Positions 44,083 to 52,119 of a stretch of 64,000 nucleotides of DNA are shown here, in pieces. Every line of letters starts with the position of its first letter. The stretch's first letter is position 1. The translations under genes and the position numbers were made by a program. Where the stretch lies: positions 2,542,001 through 2,606,000 of the forward strand of contig CBDCVY010000013.1 in assembly GCA_965223245.1 (NCBI GenBank), in the 5' to 3' direction. A model generated the notes under the pieces. That model was not told the origin of the DNA. It did no database searches and saw only the letters and a list, made by a program, of their open reading frames with translations. The DNA is from CBDCVY01 sp965223245 (lineage in GTDB: Bacteria > Nitrospinota > Nitrospinia > Nitrospinales > Nitrospinaceae).

Positions 44083-45132
44083 ATGAAGAGGTTTTTTGCG
44101 TTTTTCGTTATCTTATTTTTATTATTTTCAACCCACTCAACAGCTTTTGCAGTAACCGATATTTTCTTCAAACCTGAGGACAGTTATGTAAGGGAATCTT
44201 CTCCGGGCCAAAATTATGGTTCCGATACCATTTTAATTGCGGATGGGGTTGCACAGGATCCGGACAACGGTATTTTTGGAGAAGTGGTGACTTTGGCCCA
44301 ATGGGATCTTTCATCCATTCCGCCTACCGCAACCGTCACCGGCGTCAATCTTTTGTTCCACTATTCCAACTCCAGTTCCGGCCCGTACAATATCTATCCG
44401 CAAAATTCTGCGTGGTCTGAAGGCACTGTCACCTGGAACGATTTAGATCAAGGAGGACCGTTATTGGGCACCATTCCTCCCTTTAGCTCCGGCCAGGGAA
44501 TTCATCCGCTGAACGCTGATGGAATCGCCTTAGTGCAGGGCTGGGTGGATGGTTCTATTGATAACAACGGATTGATGGTTCGTAGTGGAGGTACCAATGA
44601 CGGAATTGCTATGGACTCAAGAGAATCCGGAGGGCGACCACCTACGCTGGAAATCACTTACAGGGATATCAAGTCGCATTTCTATACCGTTGGCCCTTGC
44701 CAATTTAGAGGAAGAGACTCTACTGAAAAAACATTATGTGGCATTGGAACCGGCGGAGTGAGTTATGACGGGCCGAGTCGTTTGGGGATTGTTGCTCCCG
44801 TCAATCTACCTCATGGAGCAGTAATTAAAAATATTACCGTTCATTATTTGGATACCAACCCATCCGTTAGACTTTTCTTTGACTTTCAAAGGGAACGTTT
44901 AGCTGCGGGCAGCTTCCAAACCATTGGCGAAGGATTTTCCAATACCGGCTTGGGTTTTCAATCCATAAGTTTTGGTCCCGTACCTGTAATTTCTCCGAGA
45001 GTGAACAATTTAGTCGACAGCCTATCCTTTCAGACTGTGGCGGTCAGGGAAACGGATCGAAGTTTAATCCCATGGCCGACAGACAGTTCGTTACTTGTTA
45101 AGGGTGTGGTGATTGAGTATATACTGCCATAA
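44083..45132 (+). CDS. Secreted DNRLRE/CBM96-like protein, long C-terminal variant (type B)
   Basis: 349 residues. Signal peptide MKRFFAFFVILFLLFSTHSTAFA, then VTDIFFKPEDSYVRESSPGQ and the DNRLRE domain (LAQWDLSSIP, SAWSEGTVTWNDLDQG, ALVQGWVDGSIDNNG, SGGTNDGIAMDSRESGG). The C-terminal domain has CQFRGRDSTEKTLCG, RLGIVAPVNLPHGAVIKNIT and WPTDSSLLVKGVVIEYILP, as in 36939 and 45518. It is more like 45518 than any other paralogue; the pair also share downstream hairpins and TATATA repeats, so the whole unit was probably duplicated. ATG 44083 follows GGGGGTGAGTC. Confidence 0.87.
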   Translation: MKRFFAFFVILFLLFSTHSTAFAVTDIFFKPEDSYVRESSPGQNYGSDTILIADGVAQDPDNGIFGEVVTLAQWDLSSIPPTATVTGVNLLFHYSNSSSGPYNIYPQNSAWSEGTVTWNDLDQGGPLLGTIPPFSSGQGIHPLNADGIALVQGWVDGSIDNNGLMVRSGGTNDGIAMDSRESGGRPPTLEITYRDIKSHFYTVGPCQFRGRDSTEKTLCGIGTGGVSYDGPSRLGIVAPVNLPHGAVIKNITVHYLDTNPSVRLFFDFQRERLAAGSFQTIGEGFSNTGLGFQSISFGPVPVISPRVNNLVDSLSFQTVAVRETDRSLIPWPTDSSLLVKGVVIEYILP

Positions 45133-45160
45133 TATTAATTTTTCGGCATAAGAGTATAAA

Positions 45161-45207
45161 ACTTGCGGGTGGAGCAAACCTGATTTGTCACCCGCAGGTT
45201 TTTCTCT
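45161..45207 (+). terminator. Terminator after the DNRLRE gene
   Basis: CTTGCGGGTG pairs with CACCCGCAG and is followed by GTTTTTC. The same hairpin, with small changes, follows the next DNRLRE gene at 46588. Confidence 0.8.
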
Positions 45208-45217
45208 ATATATTTCC

Positions 45218-45265
45218 GGTTGAGTTATTTCTATATATAGAACCCACTTGATTCGGGGAACCATT
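45218..45265. repeat. TATATA palindrome family copy
   Basis: GGTTGAGTTATTTC, TATATATAGAACCC, ACTTGATTCGGGGAACC (contiguous parts). A near copy lies at about 46640-46690. A possible TTGACT-N17-TAGCTA promoter for the next gene lies at 45445-45473. The 45133-45517 spacer shows no gene. Confidence 0.55.
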
Positions 45266-45517
45266 CTATTTGCGCAACACACCCATGGTTGTTTCTTGAA
45301 CTGTTTAGGATAGTTCGCTACCGGCAAAGTCGATATTTACTCCAACCTATTCCACTTTTAAAACCATTCAGGAGGCAAACTCTTTGAATTTCGCCTCGTT
45401 ATAATCACTGTTCTTTTTACCCCCCAAATACCCCTTTCCCGGGTTTGACTTAAATCCCCAAAAAGGATAGCTATGTGGAAATTTTATATTTTCCACAAAA
45501 TATTCTATGGGGGATTT

Positions 45518-46564
45518 ATGAATAAATTATTCTATTTTTTTTGGCTCAGTTTTGTTCTTTTGCTGTTTCAAACGCCGGCTTTTGCCGTCACAGATACCTT
45601 TAACAATCCACAAGACAGTTATGTGCGGGAATCTTCTCCGGATAAGAACTATGGAACCGAAGCTATTTTAATTGCGGACGGAATTTCCCAGGATCCGGAC
45701 AATGGAATTTTTGGGGAAGTGGCCACTTTGGCGCAATGGGATCTTTCTTCCATTCCGGCAACCGCAACCGTCACCGGTGTCAATGTTATCTTCCATTACT
45801 CAAATTCCAGCTCAGGTACTTATAATTTTTACTCTCAGGATTCGCCCTGGGCAGAAGGAACCGTCACCTGGAACGACCTGGATCAGGGCGGCAACCTGTT
45901 GGGAACGATTCCACCACTCACCTTCGGACAGGGAATTCATCCGCTGAACGCTGACGGCATCGCTTTAGTACAAGGTTGGGTGGACGGTTCCATAGACAAT
46001 AACGGATTGATGGTGCGCAGCGGCGGCACCAATGACGGAATTGCTATGGACTCGAAAGAAGGTGGGCGCAGCCCTGTTTTGGAAGTCACGTACACGGATG
46101 TTAAATCCGAGTTTTATGCGCTAGCCGCCTGCACATTCAAGGCGCGAGACTCCTCTCAAAAAACTATCTGCCCTACTTTCGATGGAGGAATGCGATATGA
46201 AGGATCTTCCGGAGTGGTGGCTCCTGTAAACCTGCCTCATCAGGCCACCATAAAAAAAGTCACTTTTTATTATCGAGATCAATCGAATGCAGCAAGACTT
46301 CGGGTACGATTTTTAAAAGAAGATTTATTGAGTGGCTTTTTTCTAATAGGCGAGGGAGTATCCATTACCAGTCTGGGTTTCCGGTCAACCAGTTTTCTCC
46401 CGACGGGAATCCCTACGACTTCCGACGTCAATAATGAATCCGAAAGCCTTCTTATGGAAGTGCTACCGGTTAACCAACTAAATTTAAGTCTCACCCAATG
46501 GCCCACTGACGATTCTTTATTGCTTAAGGGAGTGGTCATTGAGTATACGTTGCCGGAAAATTAA
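45518..46564 (+). CDS. Secreted DNRLRE/CBM96-like protein, long C-terminal variant (type B)
   Basis: 348 residues from ATG 45518 (GGGGG upstream, and a signal peptide MNKLFYFFWLSFVLLLFQTPAFA). The ATG at 45473 would add 15 residues before the signal and is not preferred. The DNRLRE domain (DSYVRESSPDKNYG, LAQWDLSSIP, PWAEGTVTWNDLDQG, ALVQGWVDGSIDNNG) is nearly the same as in the preceding paralogue. The C-terminal domain (CTFKARDSSQKTICP, GVVAPVNLPHQATIKKVT, WPTDDSLLLKGVVIEYTLP) has diverged more. Two cysteines at its start recur across type B members and may form a disulfide. Confidence 0.87.
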   Translation: MNKLFYFFWLSFVLLLFQTPAFAVTDTFNNPQDSYVRESSPDKNYGTEAILIADGISQDPDNGIFGEVATLAQWDLSSIPATATVTGVNVIFHYSNSSSGTYNFYSQDSPWAEGTVTWNDLDQGGNLLGTIPPLTFGQGIHPLNADGIALVQGWVDGSIDNNGLMVRSGGTNDGIAMDSKEGGRSPVLEVTYTDVKSEFYALAACTFKARDSSQKTICPTFDGGMRYEGSSGVVAPVNLPHQATIKKVTFYYRDQSNAARLRVRFLKEDLLSGFFLIGEGVSITSLGFRSTSFLPTGIPTTSDVNNESESLLMEVLPVNQLNLSLTQWPTDDSLLLKGVVIEYTLPEN

Positions 46565-46587
46565 TTGAACCTGGAAATGTATTAACA

Positions 46588-46632
46588 CTTGCGGGTGGAG
46601 CAAACCCGATTCACCACCCGCAAGCTTTCCCT
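46588..46632 (+). terminator. Terminator after the DNRLRE gene
   Basis: CTTGCGGGTGG pairs with CCACCCGCAAG. The following CTTTCCC has only a short T tract. It is a near copy of 45161-45207. Confidence 0.65.
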
Positions 46633-46698
46633 TCTATACTTCCGGTTGAGTTAGTTCTATATATAAAGAAACAGCTCCATATCGAAAACCTGGTGAGT

Positions 46699-46914
46699 TT
46701 AATCATCTCCCCGATACTTGAAAGAAAGATGAACGCGGGCGCGGTATTCCACCACTTTATTATCGTCCACGCGCATATCGAGTTTATTGACTTCTGCAAT
46801 GCGCAGATCTTCTAAAGAATTTCCTGCCATTTCCACCGCATTTTTTGCCGCTTCTTCCCAGGACGTTTTGCTGGTTCCAACTAACTCGATGATTTTATAA
46901 ACGCTGTCTGACAT
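46699..46914 (-). CDS. Dodecin (flavin-binding protein)
   Basis: A 71-residue small protein that assembles into a hollow dodecamer storing or buffering flavins. The whole pattern is present: MSDSVYKIIELVGTSKTSWE, EAAKNAVEMAGNSLEDLRIA and a closing strand VEYRARVHLSFKYRGDD. The Trp of the SWEEA helix stacks on the isoalloxazine in characterised dodecins. ATG 46914 follows AAGGAGAAACT; the longer frame upstream is not needed. It stands alone, convergent with the DNRLRE gene. Confidence 0.95.
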   Translation of the reverse strand: MSDSVYKIIELVGTSKTSWEEAAKNAVEMAGNSLEDLRIAEVNKLDMRVDDNKVVEYRARVHLSFKYRGDD

Positions 46915-47056
46915 AGTTTCTCCTTGGATTGAAGTGTTAAGAGTTCGCGCTCTTGCCCCATTGTTCTCTCTACTATTAATATACTTCCCGACCGTCCGGT
47001 CTGCCATGCGCTGAAAAAAGGATTGATTTAAATATTACTGAATGTGAAGAAAATTA

Positions 47057-49654
47057 CTATCGTTTGAAGCGTCGGCGAATAGCCATAACCGTGAGTGGCA
47101 ATTGGATTCCTAAAAGAAAAAACTGAAAAATAATCAAACTAAAAAGATACCAATTTGTATTCAAACCAGACGTAAGCAAAGTTTTCCAGGAAAAGGGAGT
47201 AACCAAATCAAAAACAGCTTTGATTACATAATTTTTCCACATTAATCCCAATATTTCTTGGAAATCCATAAATGCTAACCAAAATACTCCAAAAGAAAAG
47301 ACGGCATTAAAAGACAATACAATCACCGCAATCAAAAGAAAAAATATTAACATAAAAAAGGCTTGAGGCGGGCGTTCTCCATATCCGGATAAAAAGAAAT
47401 AGCAATAAGTCAAGAATTTGTTAAACCAATTCTTCTCATAAAGCTTCATTTTTTCATACTTTATTTCCTGTTCAGCGAAATGAAATTTTCCTGCCTCGGT
47501 ATAATTTCCCTGGCGTTCCAGGTTATTTTTAAGCTGGGTGTACTGGTCTCCAATATTTCTCAACTGATCTTGAGTGGGAGGTACTTTGGAATTACGAAAT
47601 TCCTTTTCTTCAAATAAACCTTCCCTCCCTTGTACCTCCGCCCAAATAGGAGCGTTGAGTTGGATATGCGAAAGCGTCACCCCATCAAATTTTGAATCAG
47701 AAAAATTGGTTAGTCGAAAGGTCAAATTCCTCGCAGATTCCGTAGTCAGGTCCTTCCACAAAACTTCGACACCTTTTGCAAATACCGGACTAGATTTGGT
47801 GTCGGAGTCTTGAATAGAAAAGCTAATAACTTCTATTCGGTTTTTAGCTTTATGTGAAATTTTCTCCCATGCATTCTCTTTTTGTTTTTCTAAGAGAATT
47901 TTCAAGGTTAAATCAGATCTATCTTTTAGCCATGAAATAGGCCCGCCTTCAAAGGTGGCGTGACGAAAAAACGTACCAGTAAAATTAACTTTTGAGGTTC
48001 GAGCAAAATAACAACGTTGAAACATTAAACTACCTTCCTTCGGAAAGTGCGCCTCTTTAAAAGAAATATCTCCTTGTGGAAGAAATAAACATTCATCGAA
48101 TTTCACTGCTGTCGTTTCTTTAAATAGAATACCATCCCAATACAATGCTCCCCAATTACCCCAAACAATCTTATCAAAATAAAGGATACCTTTATTTACA
48201 AACATAGCATTTTTAAAATTCACATCGCTCGTATTACAAAATATTGTGGATCGAAAATTGAGGTCTCCATTATTGTTAAAAGTTACAGGTCCAAAATCAA
48301 TATCTCCATCATTACTAAACACTGCCCCCTCAAAATTAACCCATTTTCGGTTTCTGAATAAAGCGTTCCAAAAAGTAACTCTTCCGCCGTTGGAAAAAAC
48401 TACTGATGTGAAATCAACTCCTCCGTCATTTTGGAAAATAGCCTTGCGAAAATCCACCCATTTACTTTCGGTACTCGTGGTACACCCGTTTCGAAAACCC
48501 GCGAAAGTAAAAGCAACCTTTCCATCATTACTAAATTTGGTGTCACGAAAACTAACCCAATCTTGATTTTTAAATTCGGCAGACCTAAATGAAACCCCTC
48601 TTCCATTTCTGAATATTGCGGAATCAAAATTAACTTCACTCTCATTAACGAATGTTGCGCTTTCAAAACTTATTACTCCTCCATTTCTAAATACTACACT
48701 TTTAAAAAAAACTGATTTTCCATTTCCAAAAGTCACAAAATCAAAATCAACATCTCCTATGTTATTAAAACCCACTTGCTCGAAATGTATACTTTGTTCT
48801 ACATTTCCCACTCTTTTATTTCTGAAAACCTCTCTACTTATATTTCGACTAAGTATATTTAATAAAATAATTTTTAAATCTGACTCTAATTCATTTGACT
48901 GGTTGGATGTTTTTTTTAATTCCAATTCCAATTTTCTAAATTTAGCAATATATTTGTCAAAGAAAACCAAATGCTTTAATCTCTCTCTTTCTATATCTAA
49001 GGCAATTTTAATATCTTTGTCTGAAAACTTCGCGAAATCTAAGTTGCAAAAAATTGCATGGGAAAAAGAGACCTGGCCTGGATTTTTTTTTAATCGTTTA
49101 AAACAACCTTCGATACCGCTACGATACTCCTCTCTACCCTGCGAAATTAGTAAATTTTCCAAGTCTTGCTCATTTCTAAACTTCCCTAAAGTTTTTGTTT
49201 CACTTTTTGGAAAATCAATTTTTTCATGAATATCTCTACTAAATAACGAATAATGATTCTCCTCCCTAACAAACCATATCTCGTTATCACCAAATTCTCT
49301 ATGAATTTTATTTCCAAATTGGGCTTTAGAAAAATTAATATCATTTTCTGATGGAAGGAAAATTGTTTCTTCAAACAAAACATCCTCTCCTTGGGTTTCA
49401 AATTTAGCGCCTTCAAAGGAAACACCGTTCTCAAAAACAGCCTGACTAAAATCAACCTTATTAAAAAATTTTGCTTTTGTGAAGTCAGCATATTCCCTAA
49501 ATACAGCACCTCTAAAATCTGCTGAACCTTTAAATTGTTCGCTGGCTAATTCCACCCGGCAATTGAAATCACAATCTTTAAAATCAGCTTTTTGAGGAGA
49601 AATTCGATCCCTAATATGGGCAGAAATATTAATTTGATATCGAGGGTTGCTCAT
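47057..49654 (-). CDS. Large pentapeptide-like repeat protein with C-terminal membrane helices
   Basis: 865 residues. Most of it is a solenoid of about 10-residue double pentapeptides of the form VxFxxAxFxNxG (FRGAVFREYADFTKAKFFNK, GVSFRSAEFKNQDWVSFRDT). These run over residues about 20-110 and 280-560, with a helical insert at about 200-270. The C-terminal part has YCYFFLSGYGERPPQAFFML, a motif frequent in membrane-bound pentapeptide proteins, followed by three membrane helices (FFLLIAVIVLSFNAVFSF; LAFMDFQEILGLM; LFSLIIFQFFLLGIQLPLTV). The solenoid probably lies in the cytoplasm on a membrane anchor. Function is unknown; channel or scaffold roles are possible. Confidence 0.85.
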   Translation of the reverse strand: MSNPRYQINISAHIRDRISPQKADFKDCDFNCRVELASEQFKGSADFRGAVFREYADFTKAKFFNKVDFSQAVFENGVSFEGAKFETQGEDVLFEETIFLPSENDINFSKAQFGNKIHREFGDNEIWFVREENHYSLFSRDIHEKIDFPKSETKTLGKFRNEQDLENLLISQGREEYRSGIEGCFKRLKKNPGQVSFSHAIFCNLDFAKFSDKDIKIALDIERERLKHLVFFDKYIAKFRKLELELKKTSNQSNELESDLKIILLNILSRNISREVFRNKRVGNVEQSIHFEQVGFNNIGDVDFDFVTFGNGKSVFFKSVVFRNGGVISFESATFVNESEVNFDSAIFRNGRGVSFRSAEFKNQDWVSFRDTKFSNDGKVAFTFAGFRNGCTTSTESKWVDFRKAIFQNDGGVDFTSVVFSNGGRVTFWNALFRNRKWVNFEGAVFSNDGDIDFGPVTFNNNGDLNFRSTIFCNTSDVNFKNAMFVNKGILYFDKIVWGNWGALYWDGILFKETTAVKFDECLFLPQGDISFKEAHFPKEGSLMFQRCYFARTSKVNFTGTFFRHATFEGGPISWLKDRSDLTLKILLEKQKENAWEKISHKAKNRIEVISFSIQDSDTKSSPVFAKGVEVLWKDLTTESARNLTFRLTNFSDSKFDGVTLSHIQLNAPIWAEVQGREGLFEEKEFRNSKVPPTQDQLRNIGDQYTQLKNNLERQGNYTEAGKFHFAEQEIKYEKMKLYEKNWFNKFLTYCYFFLSGYGERPPQAFFMLIFFLLIAVIVLSFNAVFSFGVFWLAFMDFQEILGLMWKNYVIKAVFDLVTPFSWKTLLTSGLNTNWYLFSLIIFQFFLLGIQLPLTVMAIRRRFKR

Positions 49655-49924
49655 AGATTCTTTTCAACACTGGTTGAGACAACTTCCTTTTTTAATTTAG
49701 TTTGTTTACCTTATCCAGTTTGGTCATGGAAATCAAAGAAATATTAACAATAAAAATCTAAAGGTTATATCTCCCTAACCCACTTCATAAAGGAGGAACA
49801 TATTGCCTTTGGAATCAATAGTTTTCTCTAAAGACCAGTCCTGTATTGGATCAATCAATTTTGGGTAACAATATTTAACTTAATTTATTCAGGAAATCTT
49901 CTAGTTGAATAAAATAGATTATTT

Positions 49925-50395
49925 TTAAAACCTAAATTTAAAAATGGGAGCGGCTTCGGAGTGGGCCTGTTCTTTGGTGGCATGGTCGTACGGGTCCCAC
50001 TTATCATCGGTTTCGATGGGATCGTAAAGAAAAAGCGAATCTTTTTTGATTCGGCTTTTTTCTTTTTCAACTTCCACTTTTTTCTTTTTCGTATCTCGCC
50101 AGGTTTTGGTTTTGGATTTTTTAGGCACTCGCCAGTCCCTTGATTTTTCTATCATTTTATCGGGAGCAGGAATCCTAGAATTTTTGGGAATGAACAAATT
50201 TCTGGAAGGGTCGGCAAACACCACCAGCGTGTTCCATAGAAACAAGGAGAGGATCAGCAGTGTCAAAAGTCCCTTTTGCGATTGAGGACTTTGAATTAGG
50301 GAATGATTATGAAAATTCCCTGGAGGTAAAATCCCCCCAGCCCGGCCCCCGGCCAGTGGGAATATTTTTTTGCGATGGGTTGGCTTGTTATTCAT
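49925..50395 (-). CDS. Hypothetical Lys-rich secreted protein whose 5' end lies in a repeat
   Basis: 156 codons from ATG 50395. Residues about 1-30 (GGRAGGILPPGNF) are encoded by a MITE-like repeat. The likely native part starts near LLTLLILSLFLWNTLVVFAD, a good signal peptide; a TTG at its head could be the true start (about 111 residues). The mature part is highly charged (KSKTKTWRDTKKKKVEVEKE, then DDKWDPYDHATKEQAHSEAA). I recognise no family. The gene may have lost its own start to the repeat insertion, so the N terminus is uncertain. Confidence 0.5.
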   Translation of the reverse strand: MNNKPTHRKKIFPLAGGRAGGILPPGNFHNHSLIQSPQSQKGLLTLLILSLFLWNTLVVFADPSRNLFIPKNSRIPAPDKMIEKSRDWRVPKKSKTKTWRDTKKKKVEVEKEKSRIKKDSLFLYDPIETDDKWDPYDHATKEQAHSEAAPIFKFRF

Positions 50396-50810
50396 ATCTT
50401 CTGAAACTTCTCATAAGTTGATGTTTCCTTCAGAATAAAATTTCAAAACCGAGGATCGATGTATTCCCCCTTTGTGAAGGGGGTCAGGGGGATTTTTCAT
50501 TTTCCCGTTTCTTTATTGATATAAAAAACAAAACCCCGAGCGGTCAATCACCCGCAGCGTGACGCTGCACTCAAAATTTATTTGCGATGTGTTGTTTTGC
50601 AAGCAGTATCGTCAGAAACTTCTCGTAAAGTTTTCTTTCATTTAGTCTAAAAGCCCCGATTGTCAATCACCCCGACCCTCTTTAGAAAAGAGGGCGAACA
50701 TGGGTTTCCTAATTTTATATTCTTTTATTTTGTTCTGAATTTGTAGTTATGCAAAGCTCTCCTTCATAAAGGAGGTGCACATCGGATTCCTTTTTAATAT
50801 TTTTTGTATT
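50290..50810. repeat. MITE-like repeat block, copies N/O
   Basis: Several modules in series: CCTGGAGGTAAAATCCCCCC, CGGCCCCCGGCC, CCCCCTTTGTGAAGGGGG, a GCAGCGTGACGCTGC hairpin (inverted relative to the one near 3110), and CCCTCTTTAGAAAAGAGGGC. The last unit ends with GTTATGCAAAGCTCTCC at about 50762. The 3' end of the block extends to the gene at 50843. The block overlaps the 5' end of the gene at 49925-50395. Confidence 0.7.
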
Positions 50811-50842
50811 TTATTCATCAATTACTTTTGTATAAAAAAAAC

Positions 50843-51670
50843 TCATTTCCATTTTAGGGACTCGAACCAATATTGGTGAGTGGCGCCTAGCCAGGTATCT
50901 GCTTTGCGCGCCACGATCCAGGAATTGAGAAAATTCAGAAAGTCGGGATCGCCTTTCCTTATCGCAAACCCGGCATTGGTTAATAAAAGCGGCTCGGACA
51001 ACGGAAGATCGATTTTTTTCGGATACTCCAATGCCAAAAACTGCGGAATTGGTTTCGCTTCCAAATAAGCATGAATATCTCCGTTGAGGAGCGCGTCTTC
51101 CGCTTCTTTATTTTTCTGGAACACGCGAATGAACGCTTTATCGAACAATCGTTTTGCAAGATCTTCCGAAACGGTGGTCGAGATCACCCCAATCCGGATG
51201 GTCGACTGGTTCAGCTCTTCCAGGCTTTTGATTTGTTTCGTCAGCGCGGTATTGGTGGCCAGGCTTATTCCTGAAGTCGAATAAGGGGTGCTGAAGTTTA
51301 CTTTCAACGCCCGCTGGGGTGTGATGGCCATTCCTGCGGAGATGATATCGATTTTTCCTTTGTTGAGCGCAGGGATGAGTTGCTCCCAATCCAGCGGAAT
51401 AATTTTCAGTGCAACGCCCATATCCTCGGCTAACTTCTTGGCGACGTCGATTTCAAAACCCACCAGCTCTCCCTTTTTATTCTTGAGAGTCCAGGGTGTG
51501 AACAAAGACACCCCCACCCGAAGGGTTTTCTTTTTTAGAATATTATCGAATTTAAGACTGGCCGCTTTTTCCAGAGCGGCGGCTGACTGCAAGTTCGCTC
51601 CTATAATAAGGAAAGCCAATACGATCCCAATTTGAAAAATGCGTAAAGTGCCCCAATGTGTTCGCTTCAT
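50843..51670 (-). CDS. Periplasmic solute-binding protein (SBP_bac_3 type)
   Basis: 275 residues. The N terminus is a signal peptide (IFQIGIVLAFLIIGANLQSAAA). The mature chain follows the family pattern: LRVGVSLFTPWTLKNKKGEL, VGFEIDVAKKLAEDMGVALK, LIPALNKGKIDIISAGMAIT, VNFSTPYSTSGISLA and FAIRKGDPDFLNFLNSWI. Such proteins bind amino acids or similar polar solutes for ABC importers or sensors. No permease or ATPase gene is next to it, so it may serve a distant transporter or act as a sensor domain. ATG 51670 is adequate. A MITE-like block separates it from the next gene. Confidence 0.92.
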   Translation of the reverse strand: MKRTHWGTLRIFQIGIVLAFLIIGANLQSAAALEKAASLKFDNILKKKTLRVGVSLFTPWTLKNKKGELVGFEIDVAKKLAEDMGVALKIIPLDWEQLIPALNKGKIDIISAGMAITPQRALKVNFSTPYSTSGISLATNTALTKQIKSLEELNQSTIRIGVISTTVSEDLAKRLFDKAFIRVFQKNKEAEDALLNGDIHAYLEAKPIPQFLALEYPKKIDLPLSEPLLLTNAGFAIRKGDPDFLNFLNSWIVARKADTWLGATHQYWFESLKWK

Positions 51671-51867
51671 AAACTTATGCGTATCCTTAACAAATTTATT
51701 AATGATTGACGGTTGTGGTCTTATATGCAGCCATTATATCTAAATTAGGCAGGCCGTGGGGAAAATTTAAAGTCGTCAAAAGTCCGGGGAGAGACCAAAA
51801 TTTTCTTGATTGATTGGGGGGAATGGATTAAGTTGAAAGGAGAGTATTTAACAATGGAGGTGAACCC

Positions 51868-52038
51868 ATGAAACACATCGGCTTATTGGCTTTAGTCCTG
51901 TTTGCCCTGATATTGAATGCGCCGACAGCTCACACTCACCCGGGCCACGGACCCGATTCCATTTCCAAAACCAAAGGCGGGACCGATAAACAGAATTGCC
52001 ATTGGGACAAAAAAAGCGGAACACGGCACTGTCATTGA
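51868..52038 (+). CDS. Small secreted His/Cys protein
   Basis: A 56-residue gene with ATG 51868 after AATGGAGGTGAACCC. A signal peptide (MKHIGLLALVLFALILNAPTA) precedes a 35-residue mature part rich in His (HTHPGHGPD) that ends with QNCHWDKKSGTRHCH. The CHxDxxxGxxHCH ending is like the YHYH/His-Cys termini of small extracytoplasmic proteins and suggests metal binding. It stands alone between the solute-binding protein and a secreted protein on the other strand. Confidence 0.7.
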   Translation: MKHIGLLALVLFALILNAPTAHTHPGHGPDSISKTKGGTDKQNCHWDKKSGTRHCH

Positions 52039-52070
52039 TCTGTTTTTCTAAGCTTAGTATTAAGGAATTA

Positions 52071-52093
52071 TCCAGCTTCTTGGGGAAGCTGGA
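52071..52093. terminator. Short hairpin after the His/Cys gene
   Basis: TCCAGCTTC pairs with GAAGCTGGA. A weak T tract (AATTTATAC) follows on the + strand. It could serve either convergent gene. Confidence 0.45.
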
Positions 52094-52119
52094 ATTTATA
52101 CTTGTCTCAGTAAATCTCC

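Noticed and set aside
45091..45327. 78-codon reverse ORF after the DNRLRE gene
   Set aside because: Covers the end of that gene, its terminator and a repeat.
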